Translations under genes and position numbers: made by a program | The notes under the pieces: generated by a model | Databases searched by the model: none | What the model was told of the DNA's origin: nothing | The model's input: the letters and a program-made list of their open reading frames with translations, nothing else | From: Desulfovibrio legallii | GTDB lineage: Bacteria > Desulfobacterota > Desulfovibrionia > Desulfovibrionales > Desulfovibrionaceae | Direction of reading: 5' to 3' | Length of the DNA: 64,000 nt | Assembly (NCBI RefSeq): GCF_900102485.1 | Contig: NZ_FNBX01000011.1 | Span: 1 to 64,000 of the forward strand | Part shown: piece by piece, positions 26,778 through 35,880 of the stretch | Numbering within the stretch: position 1 is the first letter of the stretch | How the letters are laid out: every line of letters begins with the position of its first letter

Positions 26778-27332
26778 ATGGGATTTGTCGATAAAATGAT
26801 CAAGCGGAGCCGGCTTAAGTCTCCGTGGATCGTGCATTTTGACTGCGGTTCCTGCAACGGCTGCGATATTGAGGTTCTGGCCTGCCTCACGCCGCTCTAC
26901 GATGTGGAGCGCTTCGGCGTGGTCAACACCGGCAACCCCAAGCACGCGGACGTGCTGCTGGTCACCGGCACGGTGAACCACCGTAACCGCCATGTGCTGC
27001 AGCAGATCTACGAGCAGATGCCCGAACCCAAGGCCGTGGTCTCCATCGGCGCGTGCAACCTTTCGGGCGGCGTGTTTAAGGATACGTACAACGTGCTCAA
27101 CGGCGCGCACACCGTCATCCCCGTGGACGTCTTTGTGCCCGGCTGCCCGCCCAAGCCCGAAGCCATTATCGACGGCGTGGTGCAGGCCCTGGGCGTGCTC
27201 CAGGCCAAAATGGGCATGGGCCCCACCCCGGAGCCCACCCGCATGCCCGGCGATGAGGATAATGCCCCGCCCGCGCCCGCGGAAGCGGCCGCCCCCAAGG
27301 CCGAAGACCAGCCACTGCAAAACGCGGGCTAA
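26778..27332 (+). CDS. echC: Ech hydrogenase small subunit EchC (NuoB-like)
   Basis: The 184-residue protein carries the proximal 4Fe-4S cluster next to the NiFe site. Ligands are seen in CGSCNGCD (C23, C26, C29 region), GACNLSGG and FVPGCPPKPEAI. The last 35 residues form a Pro/Ala/Glu-rich tail not needed for the fold. An AAGGAGG lies 10 nt before the ATG. Its place after echB is standard. Confidence 0.94.
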   Translation: MGFVDKMIKRSRLKSPWIVHFDCGSCNGCDIEVLACLTPLYDVERFGVVNTGNPKHADVLLVTGTVNHRNRHVLQQIYEQMPEPKAVVSIGACNLSGGVFKDTYNVLNGAHTVIPVDVFVPGCPPKPEAIIDGVVQALGVLQAKMGMGPTPEPTRMPGDEDNAPPAPAEAAAPKAEDQPLQNAG

Positions 27333-27350
27333 GGCCCGAAGGATTGCGCC

Positions 27351-27827
27351 ATGCTTTTTGAAGCCAAGGAAGTTACGCCGGAAACGCTGCTCAGCGAAGT
27401 GCAGCAACTGGCCAACAAAAAATACCGTTTCGTGACTATGTCGCAGACCGTGGTGGACGAAAACACCCTGCGGCTCTACTACCACTTTGACGAAAACCTT
27501 ACCATGACCGACCTGCGCCACAACGCCGAGCTGTGCGTGTGGGAGCCGGAGGACGCCAAAGGCATGGTCCATCTGCGCATGGACGTGAACAAGGACGCCC
27601 CCATCCCCAGCATCACGCCCGTCTACTTTTGCGCCGTGCTCATTGAAAACGAAACCCAGGACCAGTTTGGCGTGCGTTTTGCGGGCCTGCCCCTGGACTA
27701 CCAGGGCGGCATGTATCTGGAAGGCGAGGTGACCCACGCCCCCTACTTCACCATGACCACCGTGCGGCGCGCCCCTGGGGCCAAGGCCGGAGCCGCCGAC
27801 GCGGCCCCCAAAGGAGAGCAGGCATGA
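27351..27827 (+). CDS. echD: Ech hydrogenase subunit EchD (NuoC-like)
   Basis: The 158-residue soluble subunit corresponds to the 30-kDa NuoC fold that packs against the large subunit. It has the beta-rich central part with LRLYYHFDEN and the QDQFGVRFAGLPLDYQGGMYL segment that corresponds to the NuoC signature. An Ala/Gly-rich tail follows. It overlaps echE by 4 nt (ATGA). Confidence 0.9.
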   Translation: MLFEAKEVTPETLLSEVQQLANKKYRFVTMSQTVVDENTLRLYYHFDENLTMTDLRHNAELCVWEPEDAKGMVHLRMDVNKDAPIPSITPVYFCAVLIENETQDQFGVRFAGLPLDYQGGMYLEGEVTHAPYFTMTTVRRAPGAKAGAADAAPKGEQA

Positions 27828-28906
27828 GCAACCGCACCACCGTCATCCCCTTCGGGCCGCAGCACCCGGTGCTGCCCGAGCCGCTGCACATCAAGTTTGT
27901 GGTGGAAGACGAAACCGTGGTGGGGGCCGTGCCCCAGCTCGGCTTTGTGCACCGCGGGCTGGAAAGCCTGGTGCGCGTCAAGGACTACAACCAGATGGTC
28001 TTTGTGGTGGAGCGCATCTGCGGCATCTGTTCCTGCATCCACGCCAACTGCTACTGCAACGCCATTGAGGACCTCATGGGCATCACGGCCCCGCCCCGCG
28101 CGCAGTTCTTGCGGGTGGTCTGGTCCGAGCTGCACCGCATCCACTCCCACCTGCTCTGGCTCGGGCTGTTTGCGGATTCCTTTGGTTTTGAGAGCGTCTT
28201 CCAGCAGTTCTGGCGCATCCGCGAGCACGTCATGGACATCTGTGAAGCCACGGCGGGCAACCGCGTCATCCTTTCAGTCAACGTGGTGGGCGGCGTGCGC
28301 CGCGACCTCAACCCGGACCAGATCCGCTGGATGCTCGGCCGCCTGGACGAGCTGGAAACCGGCATGCGCGAGCTGACCCGCACCATGCTGGACGACTACA
28401 CCGTGCAGGAGCGCACCCGCGGCATCGGCTACCTGAGCAAGGAAGACGCCCGCCTGCTGGGCGCGGCCGGCCCCACCCTGCGCGGCAGCGGCTGGGAAAT
28501 CGACGAGCGCATGCACGGCTACGCCGCCTACAAAGACCTGAACTTCATCCCCGTGGTGGAGCCGGACGGCGACTGTTACGCCCGCGCCAAGGTGCGCTTC
28601 TTTGAGGTGCTGCACGCCATTGAGCTCATCCGCGAGGCCCTGAACCGCCTGCCGGAAAGCGAGCTTACGGTCAAAACGCCCGGCAACCCCGATGGCGAAT
28701 CCGTCTTCCGCGTGGAGCAGCCCCGCGGCGAGCTCTTCTACTACATCCGGGCCAACGGCACCAAAAACCTGGAGCGCATGCGCGTGCGTACGCCCACTTT
28801 CGCCAATATTCCTGCCCTGCTGCACATGCTGCCGGGCTGCAAACTGCCCGACGTGCCGGTGATCGTGCTGAGCATCGACCCGTGCATTTCCTGCACCGAG
28901 AGGTAG
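27824..28906 (+). CDS. echE: Ech NiFe-hydrogenase large subunit EchE
   Basis: The 360-residue subunit carries the NiFe active site that reduces protons or oxidises H2 with ferredoxin. All four nickel-ligand cysteines are present: C66 and C69 in RICGICSCIH and C354 and C357 in DPCISCTER. This separates it from NuoD, where they are lost. The chain ends three residues after the last ligand, so there is no C-terminal extension for a maturation protease to remove, as known for Ech large subunits. Confidence 0.96.
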   Translation: MSNRTTVIPFGPQHPVLPEPLHIKFVVEDETVVGAVPQLGFVHRGLESLVRVKDYNQMVFVVERICGICSCIHANCYCNAIEDLMGITAPPRAQFLRVVWSELHRIHSHLLWLGLFADSFGFESVFQQFWRIREHVMDICEATAGNRVILSVNVVGGVRRDLNPDQIRWMLGRLDELETGMRELTRTMLDDYTVQERTRGIGYLSKEDARLLGAAGPTLRGSGWEIDERMHGYAAYKDLNFIPVVEPDGDCYARAKVRFFEVLHAIELIREALNRLPESELTVKTPGNPDGESVFRVEQPRGELFYYIRANGTKNLERMRVRTPTFANIPALLHMLPGCKLPDVPVIVLSIDPCISCTER

Positions 28907-28910
28907 CGCC

Positions 28911-29288
28911 ATGTATATGCTTCCCAACGTGTTGCGCAATCTGTCCGCCAAGCCGGCCACCAGGCTTTACCCCCTGGAGGAGCGCGAACCCTTCGCCAAT
29001 TACCGGGGCGTCATCACCAACGCGGTGGAGCGCTGCATCTTTTGCAGCACCTGCGCCCGCGTCTGCCCCACCGGGGCCATTGTGGTGGACGCCAAAGGCG
29101 GCAAATGGAACTATGATCCCTTCCTCTGCGTCTATTGCTCCGCCTGCGTGGAAAAATGCCCCACCAAATGCCTGCTGCAGGAGCCCATCCACCGCAAGCC
29201 TTCGGTGAGCAAGTTCGTGGTCCACAGGGCGGGCACGCCGCGCGTCAAGAAGGCCAAGCCTGCCCCCGCCAAAGCTGAAGGAAAGTAA
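28911..29288 (+). CDS. echF: Ech hydrogenase ferredoxin subunit EchF (NuoI-like)
   Basis: The 125-residue protein has two 4Fe-4S motifs, CIFCSTCARVCP and CVYCSACVEKCP. It relays electrons from soluble ferredoxin to the EchC cluster. The tail is Lys/Ala/Pro-rich. It lies 4 nt after echE and ends the operon, followed 27 nt later by a strong terminator. Confidence 0.95.
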   Translation: MYMLPNVLRNLSAKPATRLYPLEEREPFANYRGVITNAVERCIFCSTCARVCPTGAIVVDAKGGKWNYDPFLCVYCSACVEKCPTKCLLQEPIHRKPSVSKFVVHRAGTPRVKKAKPAPAKAEGK

Positions 29289-29315
29289 TCCGCCGAGTTC
29301 ACTGCGGAAGCTACT

Positions 29316-29348
29316 GCCCCAGGCCGCCCGAAGGCGGCCTGGGGCTTT
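29316..29348 (+). terminator. Terminator after echF
   Basis: GCCCCAGGCCGCC (29316-29328) pairs with GGCGGCCTGGGGC (29333-29345) around a CGAA tetraloop and is followed by TTT. The 13-bp stem is perfect; the T tail is short. Confidence 0.82.
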
Positions 29349-29420
29349 GTCGGGGCATAGGGGGCAGATTCCGGCTACGCTCGCCGAAAACCGCAGGCGC
29401 TTGGGCAGCTGTCGTCTTTG

Positions 29421-29460
29421 GTAGTGTCCAGAGTAGTGTCCGGTAGTGTCGGTAGTGTCC
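29421..29460. repeat. Four short direct repeats of GTAGTGTCC
   Basis: Copies start at 29421, 29433, 29443 (ending CG instead of CC) and 29452, spaced 12, 10 and 9 nt. The cluster may be binding-site iteration, polymerase slippage, or the scar of a mobile element whose ends carry this motif. No transposase is nearby. Confidence 0.7.
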
Positions 29461-29548
29461 AGAATTTTTCGCACATTTCGTAGCGGCCGCGTGGTCAGGA
29501 TTTTTGTTCTGCCTTAAGGCACTGGTGCGCTCACCTGGCTAAAGCCGT

Positions 29549-29579
29549 AAAAAAGCGTCCCCTGGTAACAGGGGACGCT
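29549..29579 (-). terminator. Terminator of the ribosomal protein operon
   Basis: On the minus strand an 11-bp perfect stem (AGCGTCCCCTG with CAGGGGACGCT, 29554-29579) with a 4-nt loop is followed by six U residues (29554-29549). It lies 55 nt beyond the rplQ stop. Confidence 0.9.
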
Positions 29580-29633
29580 ACAGCATCGTGCGGAACCCAA
29601 AGTTCCGCAAATGGCCCCCGTCGGGGGCAAGGT

Positions 29634-30080
29634 TTATTTGTCGCTTTCAGTCGCTGCCGGGGCGGCTTCCTTGGCGGGAGCAGCGACGGCAGGGGCCGCT
29701 TCCTTGGCCGGAGCGGCCTCAAGGCTGCGCGTAAGCTCAATGATAGCCATGGGGGCATTATCGCCCTTGCGGGGCATGGCCAGCTTGAGCACGCGGGTAT
29801 AGCCGCCGGGCACCCCGGCGAACAGGGGGCCGATCTCGTCGAACAGCCGCTTGACCAGGGCATGGTCGTTGAGCGTCCGATAGGCCAGCCGACGGGAGTG
29901 CAGGTCGTTGCGCTTGGCAAGGGTAATCAGGGGCTCCACCACCCGGCGCAGTTCCTTGGCCTTCATTTCCGTAGTGCGGATTTTGCCGTGGAGCAGCAGC
30001 GCCTTGGCGAGATTGTGCAACAGGGCCTTGCGGTGCGCAGGCGTGCGCGAAAGTTTCCTTCCGGAATTGCTATGCCTCAT
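29634..30080 (-). CDS. rplQ: 50S ribosomal protein L17
   Basis: The 148-residue protein is L17, which lines the exit-tunnel region of the large subunit. The N-terminal [19 protein letters not shown] and the [16 protein letters not shown] stretch are diagnostic. The last 35 residues are an Ala/Pro/Lys repeat ([12 protein letters not shown]), longer than in most L17 proteins. Its start overlaps the end of rpoA by 11 nt. It is the final gene of the minus-strand ribosomal operon. Confidence 0.96.
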   Translation of the reverse strand: MRHSNSGRKLSRTPAHRKALLHNLAKALLLHGKIRTTEMKAKELRRVVEPLITLAKRNDLHSRRLAYRTLNDHALVKRLFDEIGPLFAGVPGGYTRVLKLAMPRKGDNAPMAIIELTRSLEAAPAKEAAPAVAAPAKEAAPAATESDK

Positions 30081-31113
30081 TTTGCAGCTTCCTTTTCCAT
30101 TCCTGATATTTCTTGTCGAAGTTGTCGACCTTCATGCCGAAGTCGAGGCCCATATCCAGCAGCACGCTCTTGATTTCGTCCAGCGATTTGCGGCCGAAGT
30201 TTTTGGTCTTGAGCATTTCGGCCTCAGTCCGCTGCACCAGCTCGCCCACCAGGGCAATGTTGGCGCTGCGCAGGCAGTTGGTAGCCCGCACGGAAAGCTC
30301 CAGGTCGTCAATGCTCTTGAAGAGATGCTCGTTGAGCTCGCCGCTGTCGCCGCTGCCGTCGCGCATGTCGCCGGAAACCCGCTCATCAAAATTGATGAAT
30401 ACGGAGATCTGGTCCTTGATAATCTTGGCGCTGTAGGCAATGGCGTCCTCAGGCGTCAGGGAGCCGTCGGTCCACACTTCCAACAACAGGCGGTCATAGT
30501 TGGTCATCTGGCCCACGCGGGCCTGTTCCACCGTATAAGCCACCTTGCGCACCGGCGAGAAGCTGGAGTCCAGACGGATCAGGCCGATCTCGTCGTCCAG
30601 GCCCTCGTGCATGTCGGCGGGCACATAGCCCTTGCCCATGCGGACCTCAAACTCCATTTCCAGGTCCACGTCCTCAGTGAGGGTGGCGAGGTGCAGATCA
30701 GGATTGAGCACGCTGACGTGCTGGTTGGTCTCAATCTGCCCGGCCAGGACCGGCCCGCGGGAGGAGGCCCGCAAGGTCAGGCGCTGGGGTTCCTCCGTAT
30801 CCATGCGCAGGCGCACCTGCTTGATATTGAGGATGACGTCGGTAACGTCCTCCAGCACCCCGTGGATGGTGGTGAACTCGTGCTGCACCCCGGCAATCTT
30901 CACGGAAACAAAGGCCGACCCCTGCAAGGAGGAGAGCAGCACACGCCGCAAGGCATTGCCGATGGTGGTACCGTAGCCCCGCTCCAGGGGTTCGCAGATG
31001 AACTTGCCGTGGGTGGCGCTGGCGGTTTCTTCTTCGCGCACGATCTGATCCGGCTTGACCAGCTCGGACCAGTTTCGCGCGTTGATAAGGCGTTCGCCCT
31101 GTTTTATAAGCAT
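30070..31113 (-). CDS. rpoA: RNA polymerase alpha subunit
   Basis: The 347-residue subunit starts RNA polymerase assembly. The N-terminal domain has the [23 protein letters not shown] motif near residue 55, and the C-terminal domain (about 255-330) has [23 protein letters not shown], which contacts UP elements and activators. It lies between rpsD and rplQ, the usual alpha-operon order. Confidence 0.97.
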   Translation of the reverse strand: MLIKQGERLINARNWSELVKPDQIVREEETASATHGKFICEPLERGYGTTIGNALRRVLLSSLQGSAFVSVKIAGVQHEFTTIHGVLEDVTDVILNIKQVRLRMDTEEPQRLTLRASSRGPVLAGQIETNQHVSVLNPDLHLATLTEDVDLEMEFEVRMGKGYVPADMHEGLDDEIGLIRLDSSFSPVRKVAYTVEQARVGQMTNYDRLLLEVWTDGSLTPEDAIAYSAKIIKDQISVFINFDERVSGDMRDGSGDSGELNEHLFKSIDDLELSVRATNCLRSANIALVGELVQRTEAEMLKTKNFGRKSLDEIKSVLLDMGLDFGMKVDNFDKKYQEWKRKLQNEA

Positions 31114-31125
31114 GCGAACCCCCGG

Positions 31126-31752
31126 TTATTTCGAGTAAAGTTCGACGATCAGCTGCTCGTTGACGGGGAACTGGATTTCGTCGCGCTGCGGCAGAGCCTT
31201 GACCGTACCCTTGAAGGCGGCGCCGTCCGCTTCCAGCCAGGGCGGGCAACCGCGGCGGGCGATGGCCTCCTGGGCTTCGGCCAGGACGGGAATCTTGCGG
31301 TTCTTTTCGGGAATCTCAATGGAGTCGCCCACCCGCACCTGCAGGGAGGGGATGTTCACCTTGCGCCCGTTGAGGGTAAAAATGCCGTGGCGCACCAGCT
31401 GACGCGCCTGGTTGCGCGAGTTGGCAAAGCCCAGGCGGTAGACCACGTTGTCCAGGCGGCGCTCCAGCATTACCAGCAGGTTGGTGCCGGTAACGCCCTT
31501 CTGCATTTCAGCCTTTTCAAAATAGGTGTGGAACTGACGCTCCAGCATGCCATAGGCGCGCCTGGTCTTTTGCTTCTCGCGCAGCTGCACCGCGTATTCG
31601 CTCACCTTCTTGCGGGCGCGGCCGTGCTGGCCGGGGGCATAGGGGCGACGGTCATAGGCGCATTTGTCGGTAAAGCAACGGTCGCCCTTCAGAAAGAGCT
31701 TGCAGCCCTCGCGGCGGCACATGCGGCACTTGGCTTCGGTATATTTGGCCAT
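31126..31752 (-). CDS. rpsD: 30S ribosomal protein S4
   Basis: The 208-residue S4 nucleates 30S body assembly and often regulates the alpha operon. It is the zinc-binding type: [12 protein letters not shown] plus CFTDKC near the N terminus supply cysteine ligands. The S4 RNA-binding domain follows, with [26 protein letters not shown]. Confidence 0.97.
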   Translation of the reverse strand: MAKYTEAKCRMCRREGCKLFLKGDRCFTDKCAYDRRPYAPGQHGRARKKVSEYAVQLREKQKTRRAYGMLERQFHTYFEKAEMQKGVTGTNLLVMLERRLDNVVYRLGFANSRNQARQLVRHGIFTLNGRKVNIPSLQVRVGDSIEIPEKNRKIPVLAEAQEAIARRGCPPWLEADGAAFKGTVKALPQRDEIQFPVNEQLIVELYSK

Positions 31753-31795
31753 GAATCTGATCCTCTTGCGGTTTTACGCTGTCCGCCCGGGCGGA

Positions 31796-32185
31796 CTAGA
31801 CGCGGCGGCGCTTGGGCGGCCGGCAGCCGTTGTGCGGAATGGGCGTAACGTCACGGATAAAGGCCACCTTGAAGCCCACGGACGAAATGGCGCGCATGGC
31901 GGCCTCGCGACCGGAGCCAGGGCCCTTCACATAAATGCCCACGGTGCGCATGCCGTTGTCCTGCGCCTTGCGGGCCGCCGTTTCCGCCGCCACCTGGGCG
32001 GCAAAAGGCGTGGATTTGCGGGAGCCCTTAAAGCCGCTCTGGCCCGAAGAGGCCCAAGAAACGGCGTTGCCGCGCGTGTCCGTAAACGTGATGATGGTAT
32101 TGTTGAACGAAGCCTGAATGTGCGCAATGCCCACCGGCACGTTCTTCTTTTCCTTCTTTTTGACCGCTTTTTTGGGTCTGGCCAT
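31796..32185 (-). CDS. rpsK: 30S ribosomal protein S11
   Basis: The 129-residue S11 sits on the 30S platform near the E site. The [22 protein letters not shown] segment, the [18 protein letters not shown] motif and the C-terminal [16 protein letters not shown] are diagnostic. The N terminus is Lys-rich. It lies between rpsM and rpsD. Confidence 0.97.
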   Translation of the reverse strand: MARPKKAVKKKEKKNVPVGIAHIQASFNNTIITFTDTRGNAVSWASSGQSGFKGSRKSTPFAAQVAAETAARKAQDNGMRTVGIYVKGPGSGREAAMRAISSVGFKVAFIRDVTPIPHNGCRPPKRRRV

Positions 32186-32312
32186 ACTGCAATCCCTCTG
32201 ACTGGAGCTTTTCAGATTATGCTCCGCGCGGCGGCGGAAATTCCGTTCGTCCTCACGGCAGCCTTCTACGCTGCGTCCGCTTTACAAACTGCGTCCGACG
32301 CAACCGCCAAAC

Positions 32313-32681
32313 TTACTTCTTTTTGCCCACAGCGCCGCGGCGGGGGCCCTTGCGGGTGCGCGCGTTGGTGTGGGTGCGCTGCCCGCGACTGGGCAGGCCG
32401 CGCCGATGGCGCAGGCCGCGGTAGCAGCCGATGTCCATCAGGCGTTTGATGTTGCTGGAGATATCGCGGCGCAGGTCGCCCTCCACCTTGTAATGCTGCT
32501 CCAGCTCTTTACGGATTTCGTTCACCTCGTCGGCGGAGAGGTCGTCAATGTTCCGCTCCCAGTTGACGCCGGTGGTGTCCAGAATTTTCAGGGCCGTGGT
32601 GCGGCCGATGCCATAGATATAGGTGAGCGCAATGTCCACCCGTTTGCCGCGCGGCAAATCAACACCTGCTATTCTCGCCAC
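32313..32681 (-). CDS. rpsM: 30S ribosomal protein S13
   Basis: The 122-residue S13 contacts the P-site tRNA and the 50S head bridge. It opens with [25 protein letters not shown] and ends with the basic [15 protein letters not shown] tail. The initiator codon is GTG at 32681. A 127-nt spacer separates it from rpsK. Confidence 0.97.
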   Translation of the reverse strand: MARIAGVDLPRGKRVDIALTYIYGIGRTTALKILDTTGVNWERNIDDLSADEVNEIRKELEQHYKVEGDLRRDISSNIKRLMDIGCYRGLRHRRGLPSRGQRTHTNARTRKGPRRGAVGKKK

Positions 32682-32696
32682 AGTACGTCTCCTGCC

Positions 32697-32810
32697 CTAG
32701 CCCTGGCGCTGCTTGTGCCGGGGGTTTTCGCAGATAACTCGAAGCACTCCCTTGCGCCGGATCACCTTACACTTGGGGCATATTTTCTTGACGGAAGGTC
32801 TTACTTTCAT
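32697..32810 (-). CDS. rpmJ: 50S ribosomal protein L36
   Basis: This small gene encodes 37 residues beginning [15 protein letters not shown] and ending NPRHKQRQG. The three cysteines and one histidine (CPKC, then C and H) form the zinc-knuckle type of L36. It lies between map and rpsM, the expected place. Confidence 0.96.
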
Positions 32811-32956
32811 TTTACATCTCCCAATACGAGCCATTGCGTTGGCCGATAAAGCCGCCGGCACAACCCGGACCGCCGCAGCCGCTGGCGGCCCGCCGCCCCA
32901 CGAAAATGGGGACGGGAACGGAAATCTTTATCCGGCTTTAGGTATTCTGTCAACCA

Positions 32957-33751
32957 TCAAACAATGGTGTGCCGGTTCAGCCCCTTGTCCGAAACGCTGA
33001 GGATGCGCGGTCCGGCCGGGGTGATGGCCACACTGTGTTCAAAATGGGCCGCCCACTGGCCGTCCCGGGTTACGGCCGTCCACTGGTCGTCCAGAATGTC
33101 CACTTCATAGGTGCCCATGGTTACCATGGGCTCAATGGCGATGACCATGCCGTTCTGCAGGGTCAGGCCCTTCATGCCGGGGCGGAAGTTGGGCACCTCG
33201 GGCTTTTCGTGCATGCGCGAACCTACGCCGTGGCCCACAAAGCGGCGCACCACATTGAAGCCCGCGGCCTCCACATAATCCTGCACGGCCGCGCCGATGC
33301 TGTACACGTCGTTGCCGGCCCTGGCCTGCTCAATGCCCACATAGAGGCTTTCTTCCGTGACCTTGAGCAGCTTGCGCACGGGTTCGCTCACCGGGCCCAC
33401 AGGGAAGGTGCGCGCCGCGTCGCCCACAAAGTCCTCAAACACCACGCCCATGTCGGCGCTCACAATGTCCCCTTCCTGCAGCACGCGCGTTTCAGAAGGA
33501 AAGCCGTGCACCACCTGCTCGTTGACCGAGCAGCAGAGGGCAAAGGGATAGCCGCAGTAGCCCAGAAAGGCGGGCTTCACCTTGTAATCGGCGCACATGT
33601 CGCGCGCCAGCTCTTCCAGGCGCATGGTGGGCACGCCGGGCGCAACCATGGCGCCCAGGGCGTCCAGAATGTTGGCCACCATGCGGTTGGCTTCCCGCAG
33701 GCAGGCCACTTCCCGTTCATTCTTAATAAATGCGCCGTGATACTTCTTCAT
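32957..33751 (-). CDS. map: Methionine aminopeptidase type I
   Basis: The 264-residue metalloprotease removes initiator methionine from nascent chains. The metal ligands are visible in VSADMGVVFEDFVGDAARTFPVG (two aspartates), the histidine in FVGHGVGSRMHEKPEVPNF and the glutamate of VIAIEPMVTMG. Length and fold are normal for type Ia. It follows secY. Confidence 0.96.
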   Translation of the reverse strand: MKKYHGAFIKNEREVACLREANRMVANILDALGAMVAPGVPTMRLEELARDMCADYKVKPAFLGYCGYPFALCCSVNEQVVHGFPSETRVLQEGDIVSADMGVVFEDFVGDAARTFPVGPVSEPVRKLLKVTEESLYVGIEQARAGNDVYSIGAAVQDYVEAAGFNVVRRFVGHGVGSRMHEKPEVPNFRPGMKGLTLQNGMVIAIEPMVTMGTYEVDILDDQWTAVTRDGQWAAHFEHSVAITPAGPRILSVSDKGLNRHTIV

Positions 33752-33767
33752 GATTCACCATCCGCGC

Positions 33768-35081
33768 TTAGAGCCTGCCGCTCTTGCGCGCCTTGGCCAT
33801 CAGGCCCTGGTACTGGCTGGAGATCATGTGGGATTCCACCTGATTCATGAAGTCCATGGCCACGCCCACGAGGATGAGGAGGCTGGTGCCGCCAAAGTAG
33901 AACGGCACGTTAAAGTTGCTGATGAGCAACATGGGCAGCAGGCAGACAATGGAAATGTAGATACCCCCAGAGAGGGTCAGCCGCGAAAGCACAGTATCAA
34001 TATATTCCTGCGTTCTGTCTCCGGGCCGGATGCCGGGGATGAAGCCGCCGTTCTTCTTCAGGTTTTCGGCCATGTCCTTGGGGTCAAAAATAATGGCCGT
34101 GTAGAAGTAGCAGAAGAAGAACATCAGCGCCACATACAGCACGTTGTAGGCCACGCCGTGGGGCGAAAACCATGCCGCCGCCTGCTTCACATAGTGGTTG
34201 GTGGAAAACTGGCCGATCGTGGCCGGGAACAAAAGCAGCGAAGAGGCGAAAATGGGCGGAATAACGCCCGCCGTGTTCAGCCGCAGGGGCAGGTGCGAAT
34301 TCTGCCCGCCGTACATTTTGCGCCCGATCTGGCGCTTGGCGTAGCTGATGGGGATGCGCCGCTGGGCGCGCTCCACAAACACGATGGCCACCAGCACCGC
34401 CGCCATAAAGGCCAGAATGACCACGGCCATAAAGATGCTCATGTCCCCGGCCTCAATGAGCGCCACGGACTGGATGATGCCGCGCGGGATGCCCACCACA
34501 ATGCCGCAGAAGATGATCAGCGAAATGCCGTTGCCGATGCCGCGCTCCGTAATCTGTTCGCCCAGCCACATGACCAGCACGGAACCCGCCGTGAAGGTAA
34601 TCATGGTCACCAGGCGGAAATGCCAGCCCGGCGCCAGCACCACAGGCGTGCCCGCAGGGCTGGTCATGTTTTCCAGGCCCACGGCGATGCCCAGGCCCTG
34701 CACCAGGGTGATGAGCACCGTCAGGTAGCGGGTATACTGGGTTATTTTGCGGCGGCCCGCCTGGCCCTCCTCGCGCGCCATGCGCTTGACGTCCGGGCTG
34801 ACTACCTGCAGAAGCTGCATGATGATGCTGGCCGAGATGTAGGGCATGACGCCCAGGGCAAAAACCGAGACGTTGGAAAGCCCGCCGCCCGAAAACATAT
34901 CGAAAAGACTGAACAGCGTGCCGGACATGCTCTCAAAAAACGAAGCCAGGGCCGAGGCGTTCACCCCCGGCACCGGCACATGTACGCCGATGCGGTAGCA
35001 GCACAGAATCAGGAAGGTCCAGCCCAGCTTTTTGGTCAGCGAGGCCTGTCCTGCCGTCACATTTGCCGATCCTACTGCCAT
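33768..35081 (-). CDS. secY: Protein translocase subunit SecY
   Basis: The 437-residue membrane channel is the core of the Sec translocon. About ten transmembrane helices are visible. Family features are YRIGVHVPVPGV at the start, the LFDMFSGGGLSNVSVFALGVMPYISASI plug region and the KNGGFIPGIRPG cytosolic loop. It lies between rplO and map. Confidence 0.97.
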   Translation of the reverse strand: MAVGSANVTAGQASLTKKLGWTFLILCCYRIGVHVPVPGVNASALASFFESMSGTLFSLFDMFSGGGLSNVSVFALGVMPYISASIIMQLLQVVSPDVKRMAREEGQAGRRKITQYTRYLTVLITLVQGLGIAVGLENMTSPAGTPVVLAPGWHFRLVTMITFTAGSVLVMWLGEQITERGIGNGISLIIFCGIVVGIPRGIIQSVALIEAGDMSIFMAVVILAFMAAVLVAIVFVERAQRRIPISYAKRQIGRKMYGGQNSHLPLRLNTAGVIPPIFASSLLLFPATIGQFSTNHYVKQAAAWFSPHGVAYNVLYVALMFFFCYFYTAIIFDPKDMAENLKKNGGFIPGIRPGDRTQEYIDTVLSRLTLSGGIYISIVCLLPMLLISNFNVPFYFGGTSLLILVGVAMDFMNQVESHMISSQYQGLMAKARKSGRL

Positions 35082-35217
35082 GTATCACCTGCCGTAAAAA
35101 CCCGTTGTGGTGCTGCGCCGGGGCCTTGCAGCGGGCCGAAGACCGCCGCGCCACAGCGCGGCCGGGGCCTCGCCCGGCTGGACGAAAACCCCGGCTCTCT
35201 CGTCATCCGCAAAAGCC

Positions 35218-35679
35218 TTACTCCGCCGGAACAGCCTCAAGCTCGTTGACGCTGCCGCCGGCCTGGCGGATTTTTTCCGCCGCGGCCTTGCTGAATTTGT
35301 GGGCCTCCACCGTCAGGGCCTTGGAGAGATCCCCGCGCGAAAGCACCTTCACCGGCGCGCCCATGCGGGCCAGGCCGCGGGCGTAAATGTCGTCCAGGGT
35401 GATGGACGTCTGCTCGCCGAAGGCGGCGGTGAGGCTGTCCAGATTGATGACGTCGTAGGTCACCTTGAACAGATAGTTCTTAAAGCCGTGCTTGGGCAAA
35501 CGCCGCTGCAGGGGCATCTGGCCGCCCTCAAAGCCGGGGCGCACGCCGCCGCCCGCACGGGCGTTCTGGCCCTTGTGGCCCTTGCCCGAGGTGCCGCCCA
35601 GACCGGAACCCGCGCCGCGGCCCACGCGACGGCGGGTCTTGCGCTCTTCCGGAAAGGGAAAAAGATTGTGCAGTTGCAT
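35218..35679 (-). CDS. rplO: 50S ribosomal protein L15
   Basis: The 153-residue L15 starts MQLHNLFPFPEERK and has the glycine-rich GRGAGSGLGGTSGKGHKGQNAR segment typical of the family. It lies between rpmD and secY, with a 136-nt spacer before secY. Confidence 0.96.
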   Translation of the reverse strand: MQLHNLFPFPEERKTRRRVGRGAGSGLGGTSGKGHKGQNARAGGGVRPGFEGGQMPLQRRLPKHGFKNYLFKVTYDVINLDSLTAAFGEQTSITLDDIYARGLARMGAPVKVLSRGDLSKALTVEAHKFSKAAAEKIRQAGGSVNELEAVPAE

Positions 35680-35698
35680 GGTCTATGTCCTCCGGCCG

Positions 35699-35878
35699 TT
35701 ATTCAACGACGGCCACCATATGCGGAACTTTGGCGATGATGCCCCGAATGGCCGGGGTGTCCTTGAACGTCCGGACCTTTTCGCGACGCTTGAGGCCCAG
35801 GGCGTCCAGCAGCTTGCGTTGCGCGGGCGTTGCGCCAATGCGCGAGCGCACCAGTTTGACCTTGATTTCTGCTGCCAT
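35699..35878 (-). CDS. rpmD: 50S ribosomal protein L30
   Basis: This 59-residue protein begins MAAEIKVKLVRSRIG and includes the TPAIRGIIAKVPHMV motif, both typical of L30. The frame lies on the minus strand between rpsE (2 nt upstream) and rplO. The overlapping longer frame in another phase is a shadow. Confidence 0.95.
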   Translation of the reverse strand: MAAEIKVKLVRSRIGATPAQRKLLDALGLKRREKVRTFKDTPAIRGIIAKVPHMVAVVE

Positions 35879-35880
35879 GA

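Larger units (their letters stand above)
29289..29633. other. echF-rplQ convergent intergenic region
   Basis: This 345-nt spacer lies between convergent operons. It contains a terminator for ech (29316-29348), four copies of GTAGTGTCC or a one-base variant (29421-29460), and a terminator for the ribosomal operon (29549-29579). A further hairpin, GCCCCCGTCGGGGGC, lies near 29612-29626. No gene is seen. Confidence 0.8.

Noticed and set aside
20758..27737. Long minus-strand open frames opposite leuS and the ech genes
   Set aside because: They are shadows of clearly identified plus-strand genes, with His/Gly/Gln-rich translations and no conserved motifs.
29908..31848. 646-codon plus-strand frame opposite rplQ, rpoA and rpsD
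   Set aside because: It is antisense to three highly conserved genes and has no start context or recognisable domain.
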